This document shows positions 7,285 through 16,352 of a stretch of DNA of 38,211 bases, in pieces; the first letter of the stretch is position 1, and the number at the start of each line of letters is the position of its first letter. The stretch is from contig CAYFXE010000027.1 of the NCBI GenBank assembly GCA_964347035.1, forward strand, positions 1 through 38,211, given 5' to 3'. Under the pieces are notes generated by a model, which did not search any database, was not told the origin of the DNA, and saw only the letters and a program-made list of their open reading frames with translations. The stretch is from CAYFXE01 sp964347035 (GTDB taxonomy: Bacteria; Acidobacteriota; Aminicenantia; Aminicenantales; Aminicenantaceae). The position numbers and the translations under genes were made by a program.

Positions 7285-7374
7285 ATTCTTCGCTGTTCAT
7301 AGGGAAATCTAAACCCCATTCTCGCCCATTCTACCGAGACTGAGTCCCTGAATAACTGAGTAACAGAGTTAGAG

Positions 7375-9003
7375 TCACTTCTTTAAGGGCTTGTGGTATT
7401 TCTTTTCTCCCCATGGAGAATAGAGCCCGTATGTTTCCTCGTGAATGCGGCATTTGCCCTCGGATGTCCATTTAAACCCATAATTGTAACCGAACCACAG
7501 ATATTCATCTCCCCCGCCATTCTCGGTTGTGATGATATACCGGGCATCCACATTCCCGATTCCTAAAACCCCTCTTCCGGGACGATCGGTATCGCCTTTA
7601 TTGGCATCAAAAGGAATCCAACCGTAGGGAGGAAGATAGACTTCTGTCCAGCGATGATAGACCTCATCAATGCAAGCATCGTCGCCGCGACGACTGACTG
7701 CCCCCACGTATCTGATCGGGACTCCGCGGGCCCGGCAGAGGGCTATCATCGAGTAGGAATATTCCGAACAGGAGGCGGTCCCGCGTTTAAGAACTGTAGG
7801 CGCTGGATTCCATCCTCCGAGTGGCTTGAGGTTGTAACTCAAGTGTTTTCCGAGAAAATCATAGATGCGACGAACAATCCAGTAAGGATTTTTTTCATTG
7901 CCGGCGATCTTTTGAGCCAGATTCTGGATGTAAGGATCGCTGACTCTGTATTTATCACCATCTTGGGTGTATTTTTCTCTAATCTCTGTGGGGATGTCTT
8001 CTAAGCTACCCACTTTGTCGGGGTAGATGAAATATTCCACAGCATATATCTTGGCTTTCACTTTCCAGCCCGGTTTGACCACCCCGTACCCCTCGAGATC
8101 ATCAAAATGAAAATGGGCGATTTTTTGGCCCCAGCTGTCCTCGATGATCTTGTTGGGATCTGGATCGAATTCCACTTTTTCAACAAGATCCTGGTTATCC
8201 CGGTTTTCTGGAATCGGGAGGAAGATATCTAGGGTTTTAACCGTCCCCGGTCCGTAGTTGCGGAACTCTTTGACAAAGGACAGAGACATCAACCGCTCAT
8301 CCCACTTGGAGAGAATATCCTTGCAGAAAACCTTAATCTTGTAGATCTCGTCATTCTCATAATCCACGTTCCAGAGAACTTGATCTCCCCAGGCCAAACC
8401 GTATGGGAACGGGCCGTAAGAGCGGAAGGAAGAAATGGTGAGACCATCGGCCGGGTTCACCAAGTAAACTCTATCCTCGGCTCGGTCTGTGACCCAAAGA
8501 TATTTGCCGTCAAAGGCCAGCCCAGCCGGTTCGTTAGCCGGAGAAGGGAAGTTCTGGACCATCATCCCGTCCACAGTGGAGACTTTGAGCAGAATGTCTC
8601 TTCGGTAATCGGCGATCCAGACATACTCGCCATCCCAAGCAAGGTCACGAGGGTTGTTGCTGTTCGATTCCAGTATGGAGAGAGCCCTTCCTGATTCTGG
8701 GTCTATCACGTACATACAACGCTCACCCTGATCTATGTGCCACAGATTTTTGCCATCCCAGGCCAAACCTTCAGGACGATGGCCCGGTGAGTCGAAGCTT
8801 TTGAGGATTTCTCCGCTTTCGGGATCGATCTTGTAGATTTTATCAGTGAAATTGTCAGCAAGCCAAAGATTCTGTCCGTCAAAAGTCATCCCCGTTGGAC
8901 AAGGACCTGGAGTTTTTATCACCTGGAGAATATCACCGACTTTAGCCAAGGTGAGGGGAGCAATCAATAAAACAGAACATATGAATGTGATGATTTTTTT
9001 CAT
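7375..9003 (-). CDS. Secreted beta-propeller/transglutaminase-like protein
   Basis: The 542-aa protein starts at ATG 9003 behind an AAGGAGGG Shine-Dalgarno; an upstream ATG adds eight residues without one. A signal peptide (MKKIITFICSVLLIAPLTLA) is followed by five or six repeats of the type 'GLAWDGKNLWHID...IYKIDPESG' (about residues 25-230), an NHL/YVTN-like propeller. The C-terminal half is a transglutaminase-like cysteine protease-fold domain with a complete triad: C412 in GTASCSEYSYS, H450 in VYHRWTEVYLPPYGW and D466 in PFDANKGD. Such domains cleave or form amide bonds in peptides or peptidoglycan; the substrate is unknown. Two-strand convergence with the RdhA-like gene isolates it from the peptide operon, although both encode propellers. 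Confidence 0.85.
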   Translation of the reverse strand: MKKIITFICSVLLIAPLTLAKVGDILQVIKTPGPCPTGMTFDGQNLWLADNFTDKIYKIDPESGEILKSFDSPGHRPEGLAWDGKNLWHIDQGERCMYVIDPESGRALSILESNSNNPRDLAWDGEYVWIADYRRDILLKVSTVDGMMVQNFPSPANEPAGLAFDGKYLWVTDRAEDRVYLVNPADGLTISSFRSYGPFPYGLAWGDQVLWNVDYENDEIYKIKVFCKDILSKWDERLMSLSFVKEFRNYGPGTVKTLDIFLPIPENRDNQDLVEKVEFDPDPNKIIEDSWGQKIAHFHFDDLEGYGVVKPGWKVKAKIYAVEYFIYPDKVGSLEDIPTEIREKYTQDGDKYRVSDPYIQNLAQKIAGNEKNPYWIVRRIYDFLGKHLSYNLKPLGGWNPAPTVLKRGTASCSEYSYSMIALCRARGVPIRYVGAVSRRGDDACIDEVYHRWTEVYLPPYGWIPFDANKGDTDRPGRGVLGIGNVDARYIITTENGGGDEYLWFGYNYGFKWTSEGKCRIHEETYGLYSPWGEKKYHKPLKK

Positions 9004-9137
9004 GATGCCCTCCTTGAAAAAAAACAAATTTTTTTCATTATATTTAAAATTTTAATTTATGGCAAAAAAGTGCCATTCTTTCTTACAGAAAAAAGGAGCC
9101 AGTCCCAAAGAAGTACTCTGTTCCTCTTTCTACTGGT

Positions 9138-9167
9138 TTGACAGTCTATTGGCCAATAAGATATGGT
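9138..9167 (+). promoter_or_regulatory. Sigma-70-type promoter
   Basis: TTGACA (9138-9143), an 18-bp spacer and TATGGT (9162-9167) lie just upstream of the Tat-exported PLP enzyme. The predicted start near 9174 gives a leader of about 25 nt with the Shine-Dalgarno GGAGG. The -35 box is perfect and the -10 is moderate. Confidence 0.5.
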
Positions 9168-9198
9168 AAGACAAACTTACACGGAAAGGAGGATTTGG

Positions 9199-10506
9199 AT
9201 GGTGACCAGTCGTCGAAAATTTCTCAAGAGCCTCGGTATAGGTGTAGGCAGCTTGGGTCTTTTTGGTCTTTCTTCCCAAGAAGCTCAGGCAGCTTTTGAA
9301 CAGAAATTAAAAAAAGTTAAAGGTCTATCCCCTTTTGAGGTGGCCCGCGACGAAAGCTTCTGGTTCTACATTCAGCAGGCTTTCAATATTGACCGGAACA
9401 TCATCAACCTCAACAACGGTGGCGTTCATCCGGCTCCCAAGATTGTGATGGATGCTGTCCACCGCTACCTTGATTTCTCGAATGGGGCACCTCCCTTCAA
9501 CTTGTGGCGGGTTCTGCGCCATAGAAGAGAGCTCGTTCGTAAAAGACTAGCCAATACCTTTGGCTGCTCCCCCGAAGAAATTGCCATCACCCGGAATGTG
9601 ACCGAGTCCATGCAGATTGCCCTACTTGGGTTAGAACTGAAACCAGGCGATGAGGTGCTGACAACCCTGCACGATTACCCATCGATGAAAAATGCCCTGT
9701 TTCAAAGACAGAAGAGAGAGGGTATTGTGGTCAAGACCTTTAATTTTCCCTATCCTCCTTCAAACTTGGATGTGCTGGCAGAACTTTTCGAGAAAAACAT
9801 AACACCCAAAACAAAGATGATCCTCGTCTGCCACATCACCAACCTCACCGGGCAGATTTTCCCGATTAATGACATCTGCCAGATGGCTCGTCAGCGGGAG
9901 ATTGAAGTGGTCATCGACGGTGCCCATTCCTTCGGTCATTTCGTCTACAAGCAGAAGGATTTAGACTGCGATATCTACGGTGCGAACCTCCACAAGTGGA
10001 TGATGGCTCCGATCGGGACAGGCTTTCTGTATGTGAAAAAAGAAAAAATTAAAAAGATCTGGCCTCTTTTTCCGGCGCCCGATCCCTTGAGTGACGATAT
10101 CCGAAAGTTTGAACACATCGGAACTTGCCCCGAGTATCTGGAGTTGGCGATAAACGAAGCCCTGACCTTTCATCACGGAATAGGGGAAAAAAATAAAGAA
10201 GAGCGACTGCGCTACCTAAGAAATTACTGGTCCAAGAAGCTTGAAAAACTCCCAGGTGTCAAGATTCTCACGTCCTATGCTCCTGAACAATCCTGCGGCA
10301 TCGGCACCTACACCGTGGAAAACTTCGACATGGCCAAGCTCCAACAGGTCCTTTTCGATAAGCACAAAATCTACACGATCACTGTCCAGGTTCCCGAGGA
10401 TGTGATCGGAATGCGCGTCACCCCCAGTGTCTATACCACACTGCGGGAACTCGACATTTTCGTGGAAGCGGCCTCTCATTACATAAAGAATGGCCTTCCA
10501 AGCTGA
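9199..10506 (+). CDS. Tat-exported class V aminotransferase-fold PLP enzyme
   Basis: The 435-aa product is a fold-type I PLP enzyme of the class V family (cysteine desulfurase/isopenicillin N epimerase-like). Asp240 in VVIDGAHSFG would contact the pyridine nitrogen, and Lys266 in YGANLHKWMMAPIGTGF would form the Schiff base. The N-terminus from ATG 9199 reads SRRKFLKSLGIGVGSLGLFGL, a twin-arginine signal with an AQA cleavage site near residue 33. This start has the Shine-Dalgarno AAAGGAGG; the upstream ATG 9163 lies inside the promoter. Export of a PLP enzyme folded with its cofactor suits Tat. The reaction (desulfurase, lyase, epimerase or transaminase) cannot be told from sequence. A related non-exported enzyme follows after 46 nt. 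Confidence 0.88.
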   Translation: MVTSRRKFLKSLGIGVGSLGLFGLSSQEAQAAFEQKLKKVKGLSPFEVARDESFWFYIQQAFNIDRNIINLNNGGVHPAPKIVMDAVHRYLDFSNGAPPFNLWRVLRHRRELVRKRLANTFGCSPEEIAITRNVTESMQIALLGLELKPGDEVLTTLHDYPSMKNALFQRQKREGIVVKTFNFPYPPSNLDVLAELFEKNITPKTKMILVCHITNLTGQIFPINDICQMARQREIEVVIDGAHSFGHFVYKQKDLDCDIYGANLHKWMMAPIGTGFLYVKKEKIKKIWPLFPAPDPLSDDIRKFEHIGTCPEYLELAINEALTFHHGIGEKNKEERLRYLRNYWSKKLEKLPGVKILTSYAPEQSCGIGTYTVENFDMAKLQQVLFDKHKIYTITVQVPEDVIGMRVTPSVYTTLRELDIFVEAASHYIKNGLPS

Positions 10507-10552
10507 CGAGATATTAATTTGATTTTGGGGTGACTAAACTTAGAGGGATTTC

Positions 10553-11785
10553 ATGACAGATAAGCTCTGGAATTTAGAGCAAAACTTGGAAACAATCAGA
10601 GAAGAATTTCCGATCCTCAAAAGCTGTGTTTATCTCATCAACAATTCTTTAGGCGCTGTTCCACGGAAGGCCCAAGAGTATCTCAAAAATTATTACCGGA
10701 TTTGGGCTGAGGAGGGTGTGGAAGCCTGGAAAGGGGAGTGGTGGGATCTTGCCAGAAAGGTTGGAGATCGAGTGGCCGTTATCCTGGGGGCAGGTGAGGA
10801 TGAGGTGACGATGCTGCCCAACGCCACTGTGTGCCATTGGGTGGCTCTCTCGACCAAATTCATAGATAGAGAGAAGAACAGAATCAAAATCATTGCCACA
10901 GACCATGATTTTCCTTCTTCTCTTTATGCAGCCTCAGGAATAGCCGAATTTATGGGCTGGAAACTCGACCTGGTAAAGAGTGCAGGTCAGCCCGGAATTG
11001 ATGCGGAGTCGATAGTGGAGAAGATTGATGAGAGAACCCTTTTCGTCACGACCTCTCATGTCTATTTCAAGTCAGCCCATATCCAAGATATCTCTCGCCT
11101 CACAGCCCGAGCCAGAGAAGTTGGCGCCCTGACAGTCATCGATGGCTACCATGCACCCGGAGTCATTCCTGTGGATGTCAAAAAGCTGGATGTGGATTTT
11201 TATATCGGGGGGTGTTTAAAATGGCTTTGTGGAGGGCCGGGCAGTTCGTTCATGTATGTCAGGCCAGAACTTGCCTCCCGGCTACAGCCTCAACTCACAG
11301 GGTGGTTGGCTCATAAAAAGCCCTTCGCTTTCTCACCAGAGATGGAGTTCACAAGGGGCTCCTATAAGTATATGTCTGGGACACCTCCGATTCCGAGTCT
11401 GTACACTGCCTTAGCAGGCCTCGAAATCATTGATAAGGTTGGCCTTTCTCAAATTCGGAGTAAGTCACTTGCCCTCACCCGGAAAATCATCGAGAGAGTG
11501 AAGCAGAAAGGATTTCAGCTTTTTACTCCTGAGCAAGATGACCACCGGGCCGGGTCGGTCTCCATCCATCTGCCTCACTCCTACGCAGTGAGGATAGCCC
11601 TGGGAAAAAGGAAAATCAGGGTTGATTTCCGGAAGGGGAAGGCCGGGGAACCTGACATTATCAGAGTGGGCCCACATTTTTACAACACAGAGGAAGAGAT
11701 CGAGGCCTTTTTCAGAGCCATCGATGAGATTTACACTTCTGAAGAGTATAAACAATATCCTGAAGATTTAGATCAAGTCACTTGA
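10553..11785 (+). CDS. Kynureninase-like class V PLP enzyme
   Basis: The 410-aa enzyme has no signal peptide and is probably cytosolic. Class V hallmarks are visible: D197 in VIDGYHAPG, K223 in GGCLKWLCGGPGSSFMYVRP as the Schiff-base lysine, and the kynureninase-like opening FPILKSCVYLINNSLGAVP. The WLCGGPGSSFMYV stretch resembles kynureninase and related aminotransferases. It lies 46 nt after a Tat-exported relative on the same strand, with a weak GAGGG Shine-Dalgarno, so the two are probably one unit. No other kynurenine-pathway gene is present, so kynureninase activity is only a family-level guess; a cysteine desulfurase-like or amino-acid lyase role is possible. Confidence 0.82.
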   Translation: MTDKLWNLEQNLETIREEFPILKSCVYLINNSLGAVPRKAQEYLKNYYRIWAEEGVEAWKGEWWDLARKVGDRVAVILGAGEDEVTMLPNATVCHWVALSTKFIDREKNRIKIIATDHDFPSSLYAASGIAEFMGWKLDLVKSAGQPGIDAESIVEKIDERTLFVTTSHVYFKSAHIQDISRLTARAREVGALTVIDGYHAPGVIPVDVKKLDVDFYIGGCLKWLCGGPGSSFMYVRPELASRLQPQLTGWLAHKKPFAFSPEMEFTRGSYKYMSGTPPIPSLYTALAGLEIIDKVGLSQIRSKSLALTRKIIERVKQKGFQLFTPEQDDHRAGSVSIHLPHSYAVRIALGKRKIRVDFRKGKAGEPDIIRVGPHFYNTEEEIEAFFRAIDEIYTSEEYKQYPEDLDQVT

Positions 11786-12068
11786 GTCAGAAAGTCTATA
11801 ACTCCGGGGCCCTGTAATTCAGAAAACTCTACTTAAGATTAATGGTTCAATTCCCACTTCTTTGTAAAGAATGGCAGACACAGGTTCCGCAGGAATAACG
11901 AAGAGGATTGGATTTCGGTTATCCGTCTGGGTGGGTATAGGTTCGGCGGGTATGATTAAGAGAAGCGATGATTCTATAATGATAATAACAGAGGAACTGA
12001 GTCAATATCTCTGTCTATCCTATTTACAAGCCCCTGAGGATGAAGTAATATTAAAAATGGATAGATAG
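11786..12068. other. Gene-free stretch with a decayed repeat
   Basis: About 280 bp hold no convincing gene. A fragment at about 11879-11900 (ACAGGTTCCGCAGGAATAACG) closely resembles ACAGGTTTCGCTGGAATGACG in the repeat at 29813-29878, so this is probably a decayed copy of that family. An open frame of 65 codons (11871-12068) crosses it but has repetitive, non-protein-like content and no good ribosome site. No strong promoter was seen before the radical SAM gene. Confidence 0.45.
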
Positions 12069-13103
12069 ATGAGCAAAATCTCCAGACGAGACTTCCTGGC
12101 TGATTCAATCCTTGTGACGAGTTCGGCTCTTTTATTTCCCTCTCTACTGTTCGGGGTTAGGAAGGATTTTGTTTTAGAAAGCCAAGCAAGCTCCAAAGCC
12201 TATCCATCTTATCTTGATCTTGAACAAAAAGGTCTCCTTTCCAAGCGCATCGAAAAATTAGACGCCTACTACGAGAGCTGCCATCTGTGTCCAAGAGACT
12301 GCCGGGTGAACAGAAAAGAAGGGCAAACAGGGAGATGTCAAGCCTCGGCTAAGGTGAAAATTTCCAGTGCGTTTCCCCATTTTGGCGAAGAACGCCCGTT
12401 GGTCGGACAGAAGGGTTCAGGGACTATATTTTTTTCCAATTGTGGTTTACGGTGCATCTTCTGTCAGAACTATGAGATTAGTATCGAAGGGGAAGGAGTG
12501 GAGATACCGGATCGACGGTTGGCCGAGACGATGATCAAGGTTCAGAAAATGGGATGCCATAACATCAATCTTGTGACTCCAACCCATTACGTGCCGAGTA
12601 TTGTTAAAGCTGTCGAGTTGGCCATTCCCATGGGGCTTAAAATTCCACTGGTTTACAATACCAGCGGCTACGAGAAGTTGGATGTCCTCCAGCTCCTGGA
12701 CGGAATTGTTGATATCTACCTCCCGGACTGTAAGTACATAGATGCCAAGCACGCGGCCAAATACTCAGATGGTGCCTACAATTATCCCTACTATGCGCAG
12801 ATTGCCCTCAAAGAAATGCATCGCCAGGTTGGGATTCTGCAGGTCGATAGAAGAGGAGTAGCAGTGAGAGGCATCATCTTAAGACACTTGATCCTTCCCA
12901 ATAGAATTTCTGGCACAGAGGAGTTCTTGAAATTCGTCGCGAGAGAGCTATCAAAGGACACTTACTTGAACCTGATGGCTCAGTACCGGCCAGAACACAA
13001 AGCCTTCGAGTATCCCAAGATAGCGCGCAGACTGAAGAGAAGCGAATACACTGAGGCCCTCAAATGGGCCAAAAAATATGGTCTGACGCGATTAGACAAA
13101 TGA
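12069..13103 (+). CDS. Radical SAM protein with Tat-like leader (PflA/PflX-like)
   Basis: The 344-aa protein contains the radical SAM cluster motif C125-x3-C129-x2-C132 (NCGLRCIFCQN), preceded by a second cysteine group C71-x2-C74-x3-C78 (ESCHLCPRDCRVNR) and GRCQAS. This layout is that of PflA/PflX-type activating-enzyme-like radical SAM proteins, which cleave SAM to generate a 5'-deoxyadenosyl radical. Unusually, the N-terminus is SRRDFLADSILVTSSALLFPSLLFG, which resembles a twin-arginine signal. The start ATG 12069 has only a weak ribosome site, but this frame encodes the motif, so the leader appears real. The substrate is unknown. The downstream glycosidase gene begins 35 nt later. Confidence 0.85.
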   Translation: MSKISRRDFLADSILVTSSALLFPSLLFGVRKDFVLESQASSKAYPSYLDLEQKGLLSKRIEKLDAYYESCHLCPRDCRVNRKEGQTGRCQASAKVKISSAFPHFGEERPLVGQKGSGTIFFSNCGLRCIFCQNYEISIEGEGVEIPDRRLAETMIKVQKMGCHNINLVTPTHYVPSIVKAVELAIPMGLKIPLVYNTSGYEKLDVLQLLDGIVDIYLPDCKYIDAKHAAKYSDGAYNYPYYAQIALKEMHRQVGILQVDRRGVAVRGIILRHLILPNRISGTEEFLKFVARELSKDTYLNLMAQYRPEHKAFEYPKIARRLKRSEYTEALKWAKKYGLTRLDK

Positions 13104-13138
13104 AGGCCGGGATTTGAAGAAGATACTTGTTGAAAGAA

Positions 13139-15511
13139 ATGTTGAAGGTTAGAAAATTCATCCCTTTGATCTTTTTCCTCTTACTCATTGTTCAAGGTAG
13201 TCACCCGGAAATCTATTACCCATGGCGGGACGTGTATATCGGGGCCTTGGAAGCTAAATCATGGGCTGGTCTTGTCTTTGCGCCTAGTTCAGAAAGTGTT
13301 TTTGCTTTTAAACTAAGAATAAAGAGAGGGGATCAGACAGCCGAAGAGCAGGATTTATTCTATCTCATTTCTGAGGTCGGGCCTCATGCTCCCGATGGTG
13401 GGTATGCCCGAATAAAGCTCGATCTAGGACTCCCGTTCAACATGGGAGTCGACACACCCATCCTGAAAAAACCATCACGCGGTTCCGATACTCTGATCAT
13501 AGAATGGTCTCGCCAGGATGAAAGAACGGTCGTGGGAAGAATTAAATCACCCAAGGACATTGAGATCCATCTCATTCATTACTTTCCATGGGACTTAAAA
13601 GGTGCCTTCAGCTTACTTCCAGACGGACAAGTGGCAGGATTGAGTACAGCCTCAAACCAACATAATTATCTTGTCTGGACGAATCGGATGGCCGATGCGG
13701 TATCGAGCAGTCAAGGAGAAGAAACAGAAGAGCTGACTCAATATTTCTCAACGGAAAAGAGCAGAAATCTTTATTTTGTGGTGGGGGTCGGAGAAGATGC
13801 CCGCATCCTGAATAACCACATTTATCGGTACAAGAATGAGCGCTTGATCGATTCGATCCTGAATGAAGAAGAACAGAGATACAACAAGAAGAGAGTGAAG
13901 ATCGAAGGGCTTTATGAAGGAGCCACAGAGGCAATCACCAATAATCTTTTCTGGATGGTGCTTTATCAACCTGGAGAGCACCGGCTCTACACTCCTGCAG
14001 GCCGTCGCTGGATTTTCCCAAAACCCGATGGAACACCCGATCACTGGACGATATTCGAATGGGATTCCTTTTTTAACGCCTTGGAAGTCGTCATCGAAAG
14101 CCCGAAGCATGCCAAAGACATTCTCAAGGCTGTCCTGGAAACCCAATATGCCAACGGCAATATACCCAACTGGCGTGGGCGCTTCAGCGGTGCGTCTGAC
14201 CGGTCTCAACCGCCTGTAGGTTCCTATGTCGTGCTGAAGCTCTTCCAAAGGCTGGGAGACATAGAGATCTTGGAGCATGCCTATCCTTATCTTCGCCGCT
14301 GGCATGCCTTCTGGAAAGAAGAGGGAACAAACGGCTTGCCTTGCCGAGATGGAAACAGGGATGGACTTCTTGAGTGGGGTTCGGATGAGGATCTTGTGGC
14401 AGAGGCCAAGCCTGAATGGGAGGAAAACGCCGACGGTAAACAGAGAGCCATGTGGGAATCTGGGCAGGATGACCTACCAACCTGGGATGAGGCGGGTTTT
14501 GATGATTTCGCGGGCACCCTGACCATGAATTGTGTCGATCTCAATTCTTTGTATACCCTCGATGCTTGGTGCCTTTCCCAAATTGCCAGAATCCTGGATA
14601 AAAGAGAAGAATACGAAGCTTATATTGCCGAATACGAGCATATGAAAGAACTCATAAACAACACGTTGTGGGATGAGAAGGAGGCATTCTATTTTGACCG
14701 CCACTGGGATGGCCGGTTTTCAACACGGAAAGCCTCATCCAATTTCTACCCTCTACTGGCTCGAATTCCTGATGAGGATAGAGCCTTGCTGATGATCAAG
14801 CGTCTTCTGAATAGCAAGGAGTTCTGGGGTGAGTATGTCATCCCGACGATTTCTCGCGATGACCCAGCCTTCAAGGATCNNNNNNNNNNATACTGGAGAG
14901 GAACGGTGTGGCCTCCCACAAACTATCTTCTTTACCAGGGACTCAAAGCCTACGGGTTTGACGCCATCGCCTCTGAATTCGCGCGGAAAAGTCTGGACCT
15001 CTTCCTCCGGACCTGGAAAAACTTTCAACTTTGCCCGGAAAATTTTGATTCCCGTACCGGTGAGCCAAAAGGCAGACGGCATCAAAGCTGGGGACCTCTT
15101 TTTGCCCTAATTGCTGTGGAGGATTATCTGGATATCAATCCTTGGGAGGGATTCCGGTTTGGGATGATCCAACCAGAAAAAAAGGGAAAGTTGAAGCGGA
15201 TTTCTTTCCAAGGCAGACACTATGACGTAGAGATATCGCCTTCTGAGATCAAATTAAAGGAGGAAGGAAAAGAAATCATCAAGGTGAACGGAGGAGCCGT
15301 TTTTCGCCATTTTTTCTATTCTGAGGAGGAAATCTCTTTCGAGATCAAGTCCCTGGAAAAGAGAGATATTAGGATTCAATTCTTGACCAATGGAAGGTAT
15401 CAACTCAGAGTCGATGACCAGATTAAAGAGATCTTCAAGGGAAATTCTCTGAAATTTAAAGTCCCTGATGGAGAACACTCAATCTTGATTCTGCTCTTGG
15501 ATCGCCTGTAA
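13139..15511 (+). CDS. Secreted GH63-like glycoside hydrolase (gap inside)
   Basis: This is a protein of about 790 aa with an N-terminal signal peptide (KVRKFIPLIFFLLLIVQGSHP), a beta-rich N-terminal domain and an (alpha/alpha)6 catalytic domain of the GH63/mannosylglycerate-hydrolase-like type. Hallmarks are GTPDHWTIFEWDSFFNAL, MWESGQDDLPTWD (W439-D445, containing the candidate catalytic acid) and YWRGTVWPPTNYL (from residue 585, near the catalytic base region). It probably removes alpha-linked glucose or mannose outside the cytoplasm. Ten Ns at 14880-14889 replace a few residues just before YWRG; the frame is open across them, so the gap may be close to true size. ATG 13139 is preferred over TTG 13127, with weak ribosome sites for both. 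Confidence 0.88.
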   Translation: MLKVRKFIPLIFFLLLIVQGSHPEIYYPWRDVYIGALEAKSWAGLVFAPSSESVFAFKLRIKRGDQTAEEQDLFYLISEVGPHAPDGGYARIKLDLGLPFNMGVDTPILKKPSRGSDTLIIEWSRQDERTVVGRIKSPKDIEIHLIHYFPWDLKGAFSLLPDGQVAGLSTASNQHNYLVWTNRMADAVSSSQGEETEELTQYFSTEKSRNLYFVVGVGEDARILNNHIYRYKNERLIDSILNEEEQRYNKKRVKIEGLYEGATEAITNNLFWMVLYQPGEHRLYTPAGRRWIFPKPDGTPDHWTIFEWDSFFNALEVVIESPKHAKDILKAVLETQYANGNIPNWRGRFSGASDRSQPPVGSYVVLKLFQRLGDIEILEHAYPYLRRWHAFWKEEGTNGLPCRDGNRDGLLEWGSDEDLVAEAKPEWEENADGKQRAMWESGQDDLPTWDEAGFDDFAGTLTMNCVDLNSLYTLDAWCLSQIARILDKREEYEAYIAEYEHMKELINNTLWDEKEAFYFDRHWDGRFSTRKASSNFYPLLARIPDEDRALLMIKRLLNSKEFWGEYVIPTISRDDPAFKDXXXXYWRGTVWPPTNYLLYQGLKAYGFDAIASEFARKSLDLFLRTWKNFQLCPENFDSRTGEPKGRRHQSWGPLFALIAVEDYLDINPWEGFRFGMIQPEKKGKLKRISFQGRHYDVEISPSEIKLKEEGKEIIKVNGGAVFRHFFYSEEEISFEIKSLEKRDIRIQFLTNGRYQLRVDDQIKEIFKGNSLKFKVPDGEHSILILLLDRL
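14880..14889. other. Assembly gap (10 N)
   Basis: Ten unknown bases lie inside the GH63-like gene between FKD and YWRG. The reading frame continues when the gap is taken as 10 nt. Confidence 0.99.
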
Positions 15512-16336
15512 TCAGCCGGATCCTTCAGATTTTTTCCATTCTTTGTTTTTAAGATAAGCTCTCTTCAAGGTATCACCACGTACTCCCTCTCTTAAGGCCT
15601 CAAGAGCCAAAACTTCATCAGGAGGGATGTTGCCCAGATTCACGTTGAGTCCAAAGCGGAGGATGAGAGCCTGCTGTTGATTCTTCAACGGGGCTTCCCA
15701 GAGAAGAGAGTTCACATCCTTAACGCCCGCCAAAATATTATCGATTTCTTCGTCTTTTATTTTTCCCTCTTGATCGAAGATCCCCACACCTTTACCAGCC
15801 TCTCGGGCTTCTACGATGACTTTGAAGGCTCCGTTTTCGACATCCTCTCCGATGATTTCATGAACCAGAGAAATAGGTAAAACATCTTTCGGATCCTTTT
15901 TTCCCACTTCGGTAATGACTTTAAAATTTTTATCAAGGGATTTTTTGATAGTTCTTCTCCTTATCTCGAGGTTCATTTCGATCGTACCATCCGAGATTTC
16001 TATGGTAGAAAATCCCAATTCTTTGGCTTTCTCGAGATAACCATCAAGTGTATTTTGCCAGACAGCGACTTCGAGGAAAGTTCCTCCTGGCATGACATCT
16101 ATTTGGGAAGATGTGATCATTTCGTTCTTTTCTTTGAGTAAACTTTCGTCATAGAAAGCCGAGGTTCCAAACGTGAGTTTTATGATGTCGATATAGTCAC
16201 CGGACGTCTGAATCAGATCCTCAAGGTGGTGAATTCCTATTCCTTTATCGATGACCATGGTCAGACCCGATGTTCGAGGTTTCTCAGATCTTCCTTCTAA
16301 AGGCATTTTAACGACGTTGTCCCAAGCTTTGCCCAT
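15512..16336 (-). CDS. comA: Phosphosulfolactate synthase (ComA)
   Basis: ComA joins phosphoenolpyruvate and sulfite to give (R)-2-phospho-3-sulfolactate, the first step of one coenzyme M route and of sulfolactate synthesis in some bacteria. The 274-aa protein has the family opening RSEKPRTSGLTMVIDKGIG, then IDIIKLTFGTSAFY, FSTIEISDGTIEM and KVIVEAREAGKGVGIFD, all characteristic of this TIM-barrel family. The start ATG 16336 has an AGGAGAAG ribosome site. The HprK-like gene ends 16 nt upstream on the same strand, so the two are probably co-transcribed. No comB, comC or sulfolactate dehydrogenase is in the window, so the end product (coenzyme M, sulfolactate or another sulfonate) is open. Confidence 0.92.
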   Translation of the reverse strand: MGKAWDNVVKMPLEGRSEKPRTSGLTMVIDKGIGIHHLEDLIQTSGDYIDIIKLTFGTSAFYDESLLKEKNEMITSSQIDVMPGGTFLEVAVWQNTLDGYLEKAKELGFSTIEISDGTIEMNLEIRRRTIKKSLDKNFKVITEVGKKDPKDVLPISLVHEIIGEDVENGAFKVIVEAREAGKGVGIFDQEGKIKDEEIDNILAGVKDVNSLLWEAPLKNQQQALILRFGLNVNLGNIPPDEVLALEALREGVRGDTLKRAYLKNKEWKKSEGSG

Positions 16337-16352
16337 CTTACTTCTCCTTTTT

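Noticed and set aside
11871..12068. 65-codon open frame ending directly before the radical SAM gene
   Set aside because: Its content is built of repeat-like text (similar to the repeat at 29813-29878), it has no ribosome site and no domain-like pattern.
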